A stretch of DNA of 9,522 nt from an uncultured Porphyromonas sp. (GCA_902465775.1 CABQOJ010000036.1:1-9522), one strand, 5' to 3'; shown: positions 1 to 6,379, counted from the stretch's first letter. The notes: generated by a model from the sequence alone, not told the origin. Program-made: numbers and translations.

Positions 1-774
1 GGTCAGAATAGGCGCATGACCTGCCGTATCGCTATCGAGACTCTCGTAGGTGTAGAGCTCCTTGTCAGGGATATAAGTTGTCGTTGCGTTGTTGACTAGC
101 GTAACCTTCTCGGCTTTGCTGTAGATCCAGGTCTCGCCTAGGTGATAAGAGGCGGGTGTCAAGAGCATACTTGCCTTGGGCAAGCGACTGATCGACACGC
201 TACGGATGATCACCTGGTCGTCGGCCTTCGTCTTTTGGAGTAAGTCGAGGGTGATCTTGGCTCTCGTCTTGGTCAAGTTGATCTCTGCCTTTACGTTTTG
301 ATCCTTAAAGAGAGTAGCCGTGCCTTGACCTATCATCAGAATTGGCGTTGGCTTCGTCGCACTGCTGGGATCCTCGTCAGGGATAGCTATGCGGAGTAAG
401 TCTTGCTTGAAGACGACCTTATTAAGGGCAATGCTCATGACTGGACTCTCGTTGGCAATGACGTAGATCTCCTTAGCTCCTTCGTGAGCCTCTACGTGAA
501 GCCAGCCGCTGAGGTCGTCGGTTGGATTGGAAAAGCTCTTCTGCACGTCCAGTGCACCTCCAGCCTGATTGAAGACTAGGATGCGGATCGTCTGCACAGG
601 TAGATCCTCTACGAGAAGCTCCCCACTGCGCAGGGTCATCGACGGGATAGAGAGCTGTACGGTAGCAGGCTCTAAAGTCTCTCTCAGCTCACTGCGCTGA
701 CACCCTGACAGCGCTGTCAGGAGGAGTGCCGATAGTGCGAGTAGCAATGTAAGTGTATGTCTATATGGTTTCAT
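1..774 (-). CDS. fimC: FimC-like fimbrial accessory/tip lipoprotein, N-terminal 258 residues (3' end outside window)
   Basis: The frame is open from the ATG at 772-774 to the left edge, so only the first 258 codons are present. The N-terminus is a lipoprotein signal: basic MKPYR, a long Leu/Ala-rich core, then a lipobox LSGC with Cys25 as the expected lipidation site. The mature part reads as a fimbrillin-type beta-sandwich N-domain, with a strand like TIRILVFNQAG at about residues 62-72, a pattern shared with FimA and FimB. Arg49 lies just before that strand, where protease maturation could occur. It starts 31 bp after fimB, so it is in the same operon. In P. gingivalis the gene after fimB is fimC, which with FimD and FimE forms the minor accessory components of FimA fimbriae. 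The name rests on gene order and fold-type features, since I cannot align FimC itself with confidence. fimD and fimE would be expected further left. Confidence 0.75.
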   Translation of the reverse strand, partial: MKPYRHTLTLLLALSALLLTALSGCQRSELRETLEPATVQLSIPSMTLRSGELLVEDLPVQTIRILVFNQAGGALDVQKSFSNPTDDLSGWLHVEAHEGAKEIYVIANESPVMSIALNKVVFKQDLLRIAIPDEDPSSATKPTPILMIGQGTATLFKDQNVKAEINLTKTRAKITLDLLQKTKADDQVIIRSVSISRLPKASMLLTPASYHLGETWIYSKAEKVTLVNNATTTYIPDKELYTYESLDSDTAGHAPILT

Positions 775-805
775 AGGATTTCAAACTTTGCATATGAATG
801 AGACT

Positions 806-1753
806 TTAGTAAATGACGAACTGGTGTACGACATTCCATGGCGTCACAACAATCTGTACTGATATATTGCCCGATCGCAAGTCAATAAGGATATTGAGCA
901 TCTTGCCTATCTCGGGTAGCATGAGCGTCTCTTGGGAGTCTCTCGTAAAGCTCTCCAAGCACTTGTCTCCGACGTAGAAGTCTAGCTGGAAAGGTTTGTC
1001 ATCGATAGGCGGATAGACCCTAAAGGGTGCTATGTGATAGTCGCCTGTGGAGCTATCTAGAGAGCCCGTCAGACGGTAGGTCGTGGGATCACCATTGTAG
1101 GTGTCAACTATAGAGTAGTTGTCTAGGGACTTGCCAAAAAGTATCCGAGCTGACGCATAATCGGTAGGATCAAACGCTTGTCGCTTGTAGCCATGGCTCT
1201 CAAGCCACTGCTCATAGCCTAGGACTGTTACATTGACCTGACAGGTGCGTCGGTAAATGTCTATAGTAGCAGGCTCGCCTAGCTTGAGTACGCCGTACTG
1301 TTGCTGACGATCTAATCGGCCTGAGAATAGGTCTGTGGGATACTGCCCGAAGCCGTCTGTACGTAGCAGAGGCATCTGTACATCCTCGATACGCTGTACC
1401 GACTCTAGTCTTGTTGCTTCTGCTGGAGTCACATTGCCCCATGCCACAAAAGTGAGGGCCTTAGGGCCATATTGCTCGATGTGTATAGGCTTGCGAGACT
1501 TGATCTCTTCGGCTGTCAAGAGGATCTTGTCTATGCGCTTGCCTGTCTCGTCAAATGTGAATAGGATCACGTTTTCAACATCCCCATCAGAAGTTATATC
1601 CTTGTTGGAGATATCTACAGCTCGTACGGTCAGCTCGAATGGTTGGGGACAATCCTCGAGATTCTCTGCGATACAGCCAGACAAGAGAACTACCATCGAC
1701 GCGATCCAAGCCGTGGTCGCTGTCTTATTGATCCATCTCTGTACGATATTCAT
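806..1753 (-). CDS. fimB: FimB/Mfa2-family fimbrial anchor lipoprotein, full length
   Basis: This is a 315-aa protein with an N-terminal lipoprotein signal ending LLSGC (Cys27 lipidated). It is followed by ENLEDCPQ with a second Cys at 35, the short acidic/Cys segment typical of FimB/Mfa2 anchor subunits. The body continues with beta-strand patterns such as VENVILFTFDETGKRI (about 59-74) and ends in strands IVVTPWNVVHQFVIY. In the P. gingivalis family FimB is an outer-membrane lipoprotein that anchors the FimA fibre and limits its length; strain ATCC 33277 has a truncated fimB and makes long, shed fimbriae. Here the frame is intact, which predicts short, anchored fimbriae (inference). It lies between fimA and the fimC-like gene. 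A 191-bp structured gap separates it from fimA, whereas only 31 bp separates it from the next gene. The ATG at 1753 fits the signal peptide well. Confidence 0.88.
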   Translation of the reverse strand: MNIVQRWINKTATTAWIASMVVLLSGCIAENLEDCPQPFELTVRAVDISNKDITSDGDVENVILFTFDETGKRIDKILLTAEEIKSRKPIHIEQYGPKALTFVAWGNVTPAEATRLESVQRIEDVQMPLLRTDGFGQYPTDLFSGRLDRQQQYGVLKLGEPATIDIYRRTCQVNVTVLGYEQWLESHGYKRQAFDPTDYASARILFGKSLDNYSIVDTYNGDPTTYRLTGSLDSSTGDYHIAPFRVYPPIDDKPFQLDFYVGDKCLESFTRDSQETLMLPEIGKMLNILIDLRSGNISVQIVVTPWNVVHQFVIY

Positions 1754-1795
1754 ATTAGTGTCTCAATGGGGTGCTTAAATAAAGAGTGATAAGAG

Positions 1796-1875
1796 GGAGA
1801 GTCTGCCATCAAACATCAGGGATCTGTATGTTGACTATGAAGTATGTGTGATCTTACGCTTGACGCAGACTCTCC
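1796..1875 (-). other. Long-range inverted repeat in the fimA-fimB spacer
   Basis: Arms at 1796-1806 and 1865-1875 are perfect 11-bp reverse complements (ggagagtctgc / gcagactctcc) separated by 58 nt. In the minus-strand transcript this would fold into a closed domain just upstream of fimB, next to the shorter hairpin at 1895-1924. No T-run follows, so it does not look like a simple intrinsic terminator. A role in mRNA processing, or in protecting the 3' end of fimA mRNA, is possible but inferred. Confidence 0.5.
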
Positions 1876-1894
1876 GACTGGGTGGAGATGGCTC

Positions 1895-1924
1895 TAGAGC
1901 CACCACAACTAGACGGTGGCTCTA
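1895..1924 (-). other. Stable hairpin just downstream of fimA
   Basis: Perfect 10-bp arms (tagagccacc at 1895-1904, ggtggctcta at 1915-1924) flank a 10-nt loop, about 20 nt after the fimA stop codon. The stem is GC-rich but lacks a U-tract in either direction. It is therefore better read as a 3'-end stabiliser or partial attenuator than as a full terminator. Such a structure would allow much more fimA than fimB mRNA, matching the needed major/minor subunit ratio (inference). Confidence 0.65.
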
Positions 1925-1944
1925 AAGCTATCTGTAAAGAGTGT

Positions 1945-3129
1945 CTACCAGACGACGTTTTGCTTGACGATGACCCAAGGTAGAACCTTGCACTTGACGT
2001 CAAGATTGGCCTTCTCGGCAGTTGGATCCTCAGGTGAGTTCGTACCAGGACCAGTGATCGTGAGAGCTATCTCATACTTGTGGTTGCGCTCGATAGCGTT
2101 CTTAGCTTGATAACCTGTGTCGTAGCTATAGCCCTCCTTTGCCCAGTTGACAAGGACTGGATAGTAGGTTGAATGGTCTGTAGCAGATACGATCCAGCCA
2201 GCCTCTACAGCCTGTGCAGCCTGCTCGGCTGTTAGTGCAGTACCATTAGCCTGTGTGAGCTCGCCCTTGAGGCAGAGGATGGTGGGGTGCTCTGCTGAGT
2301 TGTTCTCTAGGACATAGAAGCCCTTGCCCGTCATAGCAGCTCCGACCTCGGTGATATCCATCTGCAGTGCTGCTAGCTCGTTGTAGTTAGCCTCTGCTGG
2401 AGTGTACTTATTAGTCGCCTTGCCGAAGAGCTTAACGCCATAGAAGTAGTTAGCATCAGCGTTGGCGAAAGGCTCACCGAAGACGTTGGACTGAGCCTTA
2501 GCGATGAGAGCGATCAGCTGACCCTTGTTAAACTTGACACTGTAGAGAGCTGCGTAAGACTCTGCGAAGTTCACCGTAACGCTCGTTAGAGCCATACCAG
2601 CGTGGATGTGCTTGAGCTCGATAGGCTTGTCTACAGAGATACGATTGCCGTCACCAGCTGCGTAGCCGTAGTAGTTGTTGCCCTTCTCAAGGTTGACGGA
2701 TACGGGCTCTGCGGTGAGCATGAAGGTACCCTTGTTGGGGTCTTGATCATCTGCAGAAAGCGTGTGTGTGAGCGCCTTGATCTTGGTTAGAGAGAGACCC
2801 TGGAGGTTCTCGTTAGCATAGTTAGCTACGACTACAAGCGTCTTAGCACCAGATGTCGTCTGGATCTTAGTGACTTCGAGAGAGCCGGCTTGGTCAGCCT
2901 CCTTGTAGGCGACCTGTGCCTCTCCCTGGTAGACCATGACGGCCAGCTTCTGGACCTTCATGTCTGCATCGCCTGCGCCATTCTCATAAGCTCTGAGGTC
3001 GGCCGACTTAACTGCGACGCTGATGGTAGCGTTTGTCTCGGACTGTTGAGGTTCGTCCTGATTCTTGTTGCACGCCGTGAAGGCGAGTGTGAGAGCCACG
3101 AGGCTCAGTAGGAAAAGCTTACTTTTCAT
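1945..3129 (-). CDS. fimA: FimA major fimbrial subunit (fimbrillin)
   Basis: This is a 394-aa preprotein. The ATG at 3127-3129 was chosen because it begins a clean lipoprotein signal (MKSKLFLLSL...AFTAC, Cys20). An in-frame start 33 codons upstream would overlap the preceding gene and add non-signal sequence. Blocks matching P. gingivalis FimA, recalled from memory, occur along the whole length: NATISV (33-38), KVQKLAVMVY, the ANADANY region, GFYVLEN, HPTILC, TYYPVLVN, IERNHKYEI and LTITGPGTN. Arg46, in SADLR-AYE, sits at the position where P. gingivalis FimA is cut by the arginine gingipain to release the donor-strand groove for polymerisation. The C-terminal strand ends LPWVIVKQNVVW, as expected of a type V pilin. 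It is third in the operon, 46 bp after the OmpA-like gene, and I see no separate TAnnTTTG box in that gap. Confidence 0.96.
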   Translation of the reverse strand: MKSKLFLLSLVALTLAFTACNKNQDEPQQSETNATISVAVKSADLRAYENGAGDADMKVQKLAVMVYQGEAQVAYKEADQAGSLEVTKIQTTSGAKTLVVVANYANENLQGLSLTKIKALTHTLSADDQDPNKGTFMLTAEPVSVNLEKGNNYYGYAAGDGNRISVDKPIELKHIHAGMALTSVTVNFAESYAALYSVKFNKGQLIALIAKAQSNVFGEPFANADANYFYGVKLFGKATNKYTPAEANYNELAALQMDITEVGAAMTGKGFYVLENNSAEHPTILCLKGELTQANGTALTAEQAAQAVEAGWIVSATDHSTYYPVLVNWAKEGYSYDTGYQAKNAIERNHKYEIALTITGPGTNSPEDPTAEKANLDVKCKVLPWVIVKQNVVW

Positions 3130-3175
3130 AATAGTTGATTTGATTAGTGGTGAATATATAGTGTTTGTTCTCTGC

Positions 3176-4630
3176 TTAGAAGTTGTCTTGCATATAGTGT
3201 AGGTACTCATCCAGGTTGTACTGAGCATCGGGTAGTCCGAGCTGGGCAGCCTTGGTTAGATAGGTGCGAGCATTGTCATACTGCTCGTTGTAGGCGTAGG
3301 CAATGCCTAGGAGCGTGTAGAGCTTTGTATTCTTCTTGTAGCGCTCTAGTAGCTTGACGGCCTGATCGTATCGACCTGCCTGAAGGTCCATGATAGCAGC
3401 ATTGGTGGCCGGCTCGACAGCATTGGGGAAGGCGTCAGCTGCAATCACCCAAGTCTGGTACCGCTCGGCACTGCCAGCAGGATAGCTGTTGGCTAACAGA
3501 TTGACCTCGGCTAGGCTAAGGTGTGTCGGGTGCGTCTTGATCACCTCCTTGGCCTCCTCCAGGTCAAAGCCCTTGACGACAAAAGAGAAGGAGATGACGG
3601 TACGACGTAGCGGTGGGTAATAGGTCTGTAGCAGTTGAGCATAGGTCTGTCCGTCGTCTATAGCACGTAGGGCTGCAGTACGCTCGCTGACTGGTTCCTT
3701 CTGAAGGATCTCTAGGACCTGCTCCTTATGGTCTAATGAACTAGCGGCTATAGCCTCTCGTAGACCATCCCAGTCTGCGCCCATAGCGCTTGATGTGTAG
3801 TGCCCCTTCAGGCGTGGGCTCTTGCTAACGATATACTGTGCGACCCTGTCTACACGTCCCTGAGCCAGGCGATTGTTAAGATCCTCGCTACCCTCAGGAG
3901 AGGCGTAACCTGCTATGGATAGGGCATCGACGGTCAAGTTCTTGTTGCGTGTGAGCTCCGTGAGCTTGTCGTCGATACGCTTGATCTCAGCGCGGTTATT
4001 GCCGAGGTTCATATTGAGATTCGTCTGACTGACTGGAAAGGTGATCTGAGCTGTGAGGCTCTCCTCGCGTCTCTTGGTCTCCTCGCCCTCAGGTACGAGC
4101 ATCGCATAGCGATACTGAGGCTGGTACAGTGGAGCTAGTGCATTGGGTGTCAGTAGGGTGGTGTAGTCTCCCAGCTCGCACTCAGCGCAGCCGTAGCCCT
4201 TGGCACGAAATATCAGTGAAGCATCTTTCATCCATAAGGCAAAGGGTACCTCAGCTGTGTAGTGGTAATGCTGCTCACCGCTTTTATTACGGATTATGTC
4301 CACCTGCTTGCCCATGCGACGTAGCATGATAGCGCGGGTACGACCTGATATGGAGATCGCTGGCAGGTCGAGCTGCCCAGAGCCATCGTTAGCTTGGAGC
4401 GTCGGAACGATCTGTAGTACCGTATTGCTCTTCAGATGCTTCATGTTTGTGAGGTCTAGATCAAAGTCCACGATAGCCTTTGCCCCCTGTCTGGTTGCAA
4501 CCGTCTGAGAAGTGGCTCTAAGCCCATCTAGTGGATTGACAGCCTCCTGAGCGATCATCTCTGAGGGTAGCCATAGCATCACTAGAGCTACTAGTGTGAG
4601 CGTAGTGAGATGTAATATAGAGTGTTTCAT
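3176..4630 (-). CDS. pgmA: PgmA-like fimbrial-locus protein: DUF3868 N-domain, OmpA-like domain, TPR-like C-terminus
   Basis: This is a 484-aa exported protein. Residues 1-27 form a signal peptide (MKHSILHLTT...SEMIA). About 30-200 are beta-rich and match the DUF3868 type found at Bacteroidales fimbrial loci, with a Cys pair at 148 and 151. About 205-350 resemble an OmpA-like peptidoglycan-associated domain, the clearest part being LSIAGYASPEGSEDLNNRLAQ at 237-257 followed by an R..RV.QYI helix. About 410-475 contain two TPR-like helix pairs (YDQAVKLLERY, YDNARTYLTKAAQLG). The expected location is the periplasm or the inner face of the outer membrane, possibly linking the fimbrial machinery to peptidoglycan (inference). 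It lies 30 bp after the DUF3575 gene and 46 bp before fimA, the position of pgmA in P. gingivalis. The symbol is taken from gene order and domain type, and exact biochemical function is unknown. Confidence 0.82.
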   Translation of the reverse strand: MKHSILHLTTLTLVALVMLWLPSEMIAQEAVNPLDGLRATSQTVATRQGAKAIVDFDLDLTNMKHLKSNTVLQIVPTLQANDGSGQLDLPAISISGRTRAIMLRRMGKQVDIIRNKSGEQHYHYTAEVPFALWMKDASLIFRAKGYGCAECELGDYTTLLTPNALAPLYQPQYRYAMLVPEGEETKRREESLTAQITFPVSQTNLNMNLGNNRAEIKRIDDKLTELTRNKNLTVDALSIAGYASPEGSEDLNNRLAQGRVDRVAQYIVSKSPRLKGHYTSSAMGADWDGLREAIAASSLDHKEQVLEILQKEPVSERTAALRAIDDGQTYAQLLQTYYPPLRRTVISFSFVVKGFDLEEAKEVIKTHPTHLSLAEVNLLANSYPAGSAERYQTWVIAADAFPNAVEPATNAAIMDLQAGRYDQAVKLLERYKKNTKLYTLLGIAYAYNEQYDNARTYLTKAAQLGLPDAQYNLDEYLHYMQDNF

Positions 4631-4660
4631 GTCTGCTTCTACTTTTGGAGGGTTGTACGA

Positions 4661-5239
4661 TTAGAAGAGGTAAATCAGTGAAAGCGTTGCCTTGGTCGGT
4701 CCTAGGTAGTTTTTCTTCTCCTGGGCGACCTCTTTACCACAATGCTCGCATTGGTACTTCGTATAGTCGAAGAGTATGTAACCAGCGCTTAGGGAGGCCT
4801 CTAGATTCCAGTGCTTACCGAGCACCCACTCATATCCGTAGGTGATACCTGCACCGTAGCCCCACCCCTGGATGCGGCGGTCTTTGAGCTCTTTGAACCA
4901 ACCGATAGGGAGGTTCAGCTTATTGATGTTGTAAAAGCCAACGACGCCGTGTAGACCGAAGAAGTGCCCGTTGAATGCCTCGCAGAGGAAGTAACGAGCC
5001 TCCGGTACGACTGAGAAGTGTAGCCACTTCATCCCCGTATCCTTATCGATCGGATTGATGAAGTTGTACCCACCCGATAGATCGATGGTCCAGTGTGGTG
5101 CGACCTTGACCTCGAAGCCGAGATTGGGTGTAGCAGTGCCCCAATAGAGGAGATTGCTCTTGATCCCAACATCCTGCGCCGTACACCATGTTATGGAGGC
5201 AAGCAGGGAGAGAAGGAGTGAGATAAGTCTATTTTTCAT
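4661..5239 (-). CDS. fimX: FimX-like DUF3575 outer-membrane protein
   Basis: This is a 192-aa protein starting at the ATG at 5237-5239. That start gives a direct signal peptide (MKNRLISLLLSLLASITWCTAQ), whereas an in-frame ATG at 5284 would place 15 polar residues before it. The rest carries the hallmark run of DUF3575: IKSNLLYWGTATPNLGFEV (26-44), the PEARYFLCEAFNGHFFGLH region (79-97), RIQGWGYGAGITYGYEW (122-138), WNLEASLSAGY and a C-terminal LGPTKATLSLIYLF. Alternating hydrophobic strands and a terminal Phe suggest a small outer-membrane beta-barrel. Cys164 and Cys167 form a CEHC pair. It is the first gene of the fimbrial operon and precedes the DUF3868 gene, the place of fimX in P. gingivalis. 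Its exact role in fimbriation is not known, and the symbol is by position and family. Confidence 0.8.
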   Translation of the reverse strand: MKNRLISLLLSLLASITWCTAQDVGIKSNLLYWGTATPNLGFEVKVAPHWTIDLSGGYNFINPIDKDTGMKWLHFSVVPEARYFLCEAFNGHFFGLHGVVGFYNINKLNLPIGWFKELKDRRIQGWGYGAGITYGYEWVLGKHWNLEASLSAGYILFDYTKYQCEHCGKEVAQEKKNYLGPTKATLSLIYLF

Positions 5240-5346
5240 ACGGTTTGAAATAACGGTTTCATGACTAATCTGGAAGGGAGGCATCTCTTGTACCTAATGT
5301 TCATCTCGTGATCGAGGTAGTTGATCTGTCTCCTAGGTTTCTGTTG

Positions 5347-5354
5347 CAAAATTA
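5347..5354 (-). promoter_or_regulatory. Probable -7 element of the fimbrial operon promoter
   Basis: Read on the minus strand this is TAATTTTG, a full match to the Bacteroidota -7 consensus TAnnTTTG. It lies about 107 nt upstream of the DUF3575 ATG, and I saw no other full match in the operon's upstream region. No TTG sits at the usual distance upstream; the nearest is at 5381-5383, about 26 nt away instead of roughly 20. Transcription would start near 5335-5342. The weak -33 region suggests activator dependence (inference). Confidence 0.6.
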
Positions 5355-5386
5355 GACCTCAGTGGTGTTAAATATCTTATCAATTG

Positions 5387-5404
5387 CGGACAAAAACTTG
5401 TCAT
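5387..5404. promoter_or_regulatory. Promoter-proximal copy of paired 18-bp motif (candidate activator site)
   Basis: On the plus strand this reads cggaca-aaa-acttgtcat. The same two words, with a 3-nt spacer but in swapped order, recur at 5428-5445. It contains the inverted repeat GACA-N6-TGTC. Its near edge is about 33 bp upstream of the -7 box, a usual position for an activator that substitutes for a weak -33 element. The protein is unknown; the adjacent AraC-type hybrid regulator is one candidate. Confidence 0.45.
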
Positions 5405-5427
5405 AATCGGGCAGGATTACATGGCGC

Positions 5428-5445
5428 ACTTGTCATTTTCGGACA
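5428..5445. promoter_or_regulatory. Promoter-distal copy of paired 18-bp motif, half-sites swapped
   Basis: The plus strand reads acttgtcat-ttt-cggaca: the same 9-mer and 6-mer as at 5387-5404 but in the opposite order, with a centre-to-centre distance of about 41 bp (close to four helical turns). It contains TGTC-N7-GACA. This fits two operator sites on the same face of the helix, but no binding protein can be named from sequence alone. Confidence 0.4.
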
Positions 5446-5626
5446 TGGAAACATATCTAATGTATTGATTTATAGTGCATTGTTGGTGTCAAGAGCCTAA
5501 ATGTCGGCAAGATCCTCTACAAGATGGTTATTTCTTGATAAGACATAAAATGACAGTCCAGCTTGCCCAGAGTTGACGCATGATATACGATGAGTTCCTT
5601 CACGTCTCTATGGAGGAAATCGCAAA

Positions 5627-5662
5627 TTCCTCGCTGGATATCGTTGATTATCCAGCGAGGAA
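5627..5662. repeat. Perfect 14-bp inverted repeat with 8-nt loop
   Basis: Arms ttcctcgctggata (5627-5640) and tatccagcgaggaa (5649-5662) are exact reverse complements around tcgttgat. There is no T-run on either side, so it is not a standard intrinsic terminator. It lies about 270 bp upstream of the fimbrial promoter and next to the 21-bp repeats. It could be a structured RNA element, a protein-binding site or part of a dispersed intergenic element. Confidence 0.6.
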
Positions 5663-5669
5663 CGAACAA

Positions 5670-5732
5670 ATTCTTCGGAACTTCGAAATCATTCTTCCGA
5701 AGTTTCATCTCATTCTTCCGAACTTTTATTTC
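5670..5732. repeat. Three tandem 21-bp repeats
   Basis: Units at 5670-5690, 5691-5711 and 5712-5732 each begin attcttc(g/c)g and have exactly the same length, with partly diverged second halves. Because 21 is a multiple of three, open frames cross it on both strands as 7-residue repeats: KVRKNEM, KLRKNDF, EVPKNLF on minus and ILRNFEI, ILPKFHL, ILPNFYF on plus. Neither frame has supporting features such as a recognisable domain. I therefore annotate DNA repeats only. Confidence 0.6.
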
Positions 5733-5787
5733 GGCCCTCCGTGGAAAAATTTCGTTTCCTCCCTGACGCTTCCCGATTTTCTCGGGA

Positions 5788-6217
5788 GCCGTGTAACGGC
5801 TGTAGGGACACACGGGACGAGTAACGGCTGTCGGGACGCACGGGACGAGTAACCTTTGTAGGGACGCACGATCTGTGCGTCCGTTGTGTCAAAGCGAGAC
5901 GAGTAACCTTTGTAGGGACGCACGGTCGTGCGTCCGTTGTGTCAAAGCGAGACGAGTAACCTTTGTAGGGACGCACGGTCGTGCGTCCGTTGTGTCAAAG
6001 CGAGACGAGTAACCTTTGTAGGGACGCACGGTCGAGCGTCCGTTGTGTCAAAGCGAGACGAGTAACCCCGTGTAGGGACGCACGGTCGTGCGTCCGTCCC
6101 CGTCAAAACGGGACGAGTAACGGCTGTAGGGACGCACGGTCGTGCGTCCGTCCTCGTCAAAGCGGGACGAGTAGCGAAATGTAGGGACGCACGGTCGTGC
6201 GTCCGTACCCGTTAAAG
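5788..6217. repeat. REP-like array of palindromic 53-55-bp tandem repeats
   Basis: Copies begin with gacgagt at 5816, 5844, 5898, 5951, 6004, 6057, 6112 and 6166. Two leading units (5788-5815 and 5816-5843) are only 28 bp and lack the right palindrome arm and linker. The following units are 54, 53, 53, 53, 55 and 54 bp, with the last ending near 6217. The units at 5898 and 5951 are identical and the one at 6004 differs by one base, indicating recent duplication. Each full unit carries a palindrome, typically ggacgcacg-gt-cgtgcgtcc (for example 5916-5935), with a 2-nt centre. There is no transposase or CRISPR-like unique spacer. It is a repetitive extragenic palindrome (BIME-like) array or VNTR of unknown function. 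Confidence 0.85.
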
Positions 6218-6225
6218 CTCTGACA

Positions 6226-6283
6226 CCGTAACCTTTGACACAACGGACGCTCGACCGAGCGTCCCTACAACCGTTACTCGTCG
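6226..6283 (-). repeat. Inverted copy of the palindromic repeat, facing the array
   Basis: The reverse complement of this segment restores the unit order: gacgagtaac, gtaggg, palindrome, ccgttgtgtcaaag. Its palindrome at 6245-6264 reads ggacgctcg-ac-cgagcgtcc. This is perfectly paired but differs from the common unit at matching positions in both arms. A further fragment (acaacggacg at 6293-6302) may be a degenerate second inverted copy. Confidence 0.8.
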
Positions 6284-6317
6284 GCTTCTTCGACAACGGA
6301 CGCCCTCCCGCTATACA

Positions 6318-6358
6318 ACGAGCCGTGCCTCCCAGTTGATCGGGGCGGCACGGCTCGT
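6318..6358. other. 12-bp perfect hairpin downstream of the hybrid regulator
   Basis: Arms acgagccgtgcc (6318-6329) and ggcacggctcgt (6347-6358) flank a 17-nt loop. It is GC-rich and lies between the regulator's terminator and the repeat array. No T-tract follows on either strand, so it is probably a structural or mRNA 3'-end element and not a terminator by itself. Confidence 0.55.
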
Positions 6359-6379
6359 GGCTCTTTGGCGTAAAGGTCA

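Noticed and set aside
1335..1778. 147-codon plus-strand open frame
   Set aside because: It lies antisense within fimB, a well-supported gene, and shows no family features.
3130..3228. Longer fimA start at 3228
   Set aside because: It would overlap the pgmA-like gene and put 33 residues before a perfect lipoprotein signal; the ATG at 3129 gives Arg46 the same number as in P. gingivalis FimA.
5240..5284. Longer start for the DUF3575 gene at 5284
   Set aside because: It adds 15 polar residues before the signal peptide; the ATG at 5239 fits an exported protein.
5627..5662. Intrinsic terminator at the 14-bp hairpin
   Set aside because: Neither strand has a T-run after the stem.
5517..5813. 98-codon minus-strand open frame with KVRKNEM/KLRKNDF repeats
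   Set aside because: It begins with GTG inside the palindromic repeat array, crosses the 21-bp repeats and a perfect hairpin, and has no recognisable domain; an overlapping plus-strand frame is equally repetitive. Kept as a finding, not a gene.
5844..6217. CRISPR array
   Set aside because: The whole 53-55-bp unit is repeated with no unique spacers, and no cas genes are present.
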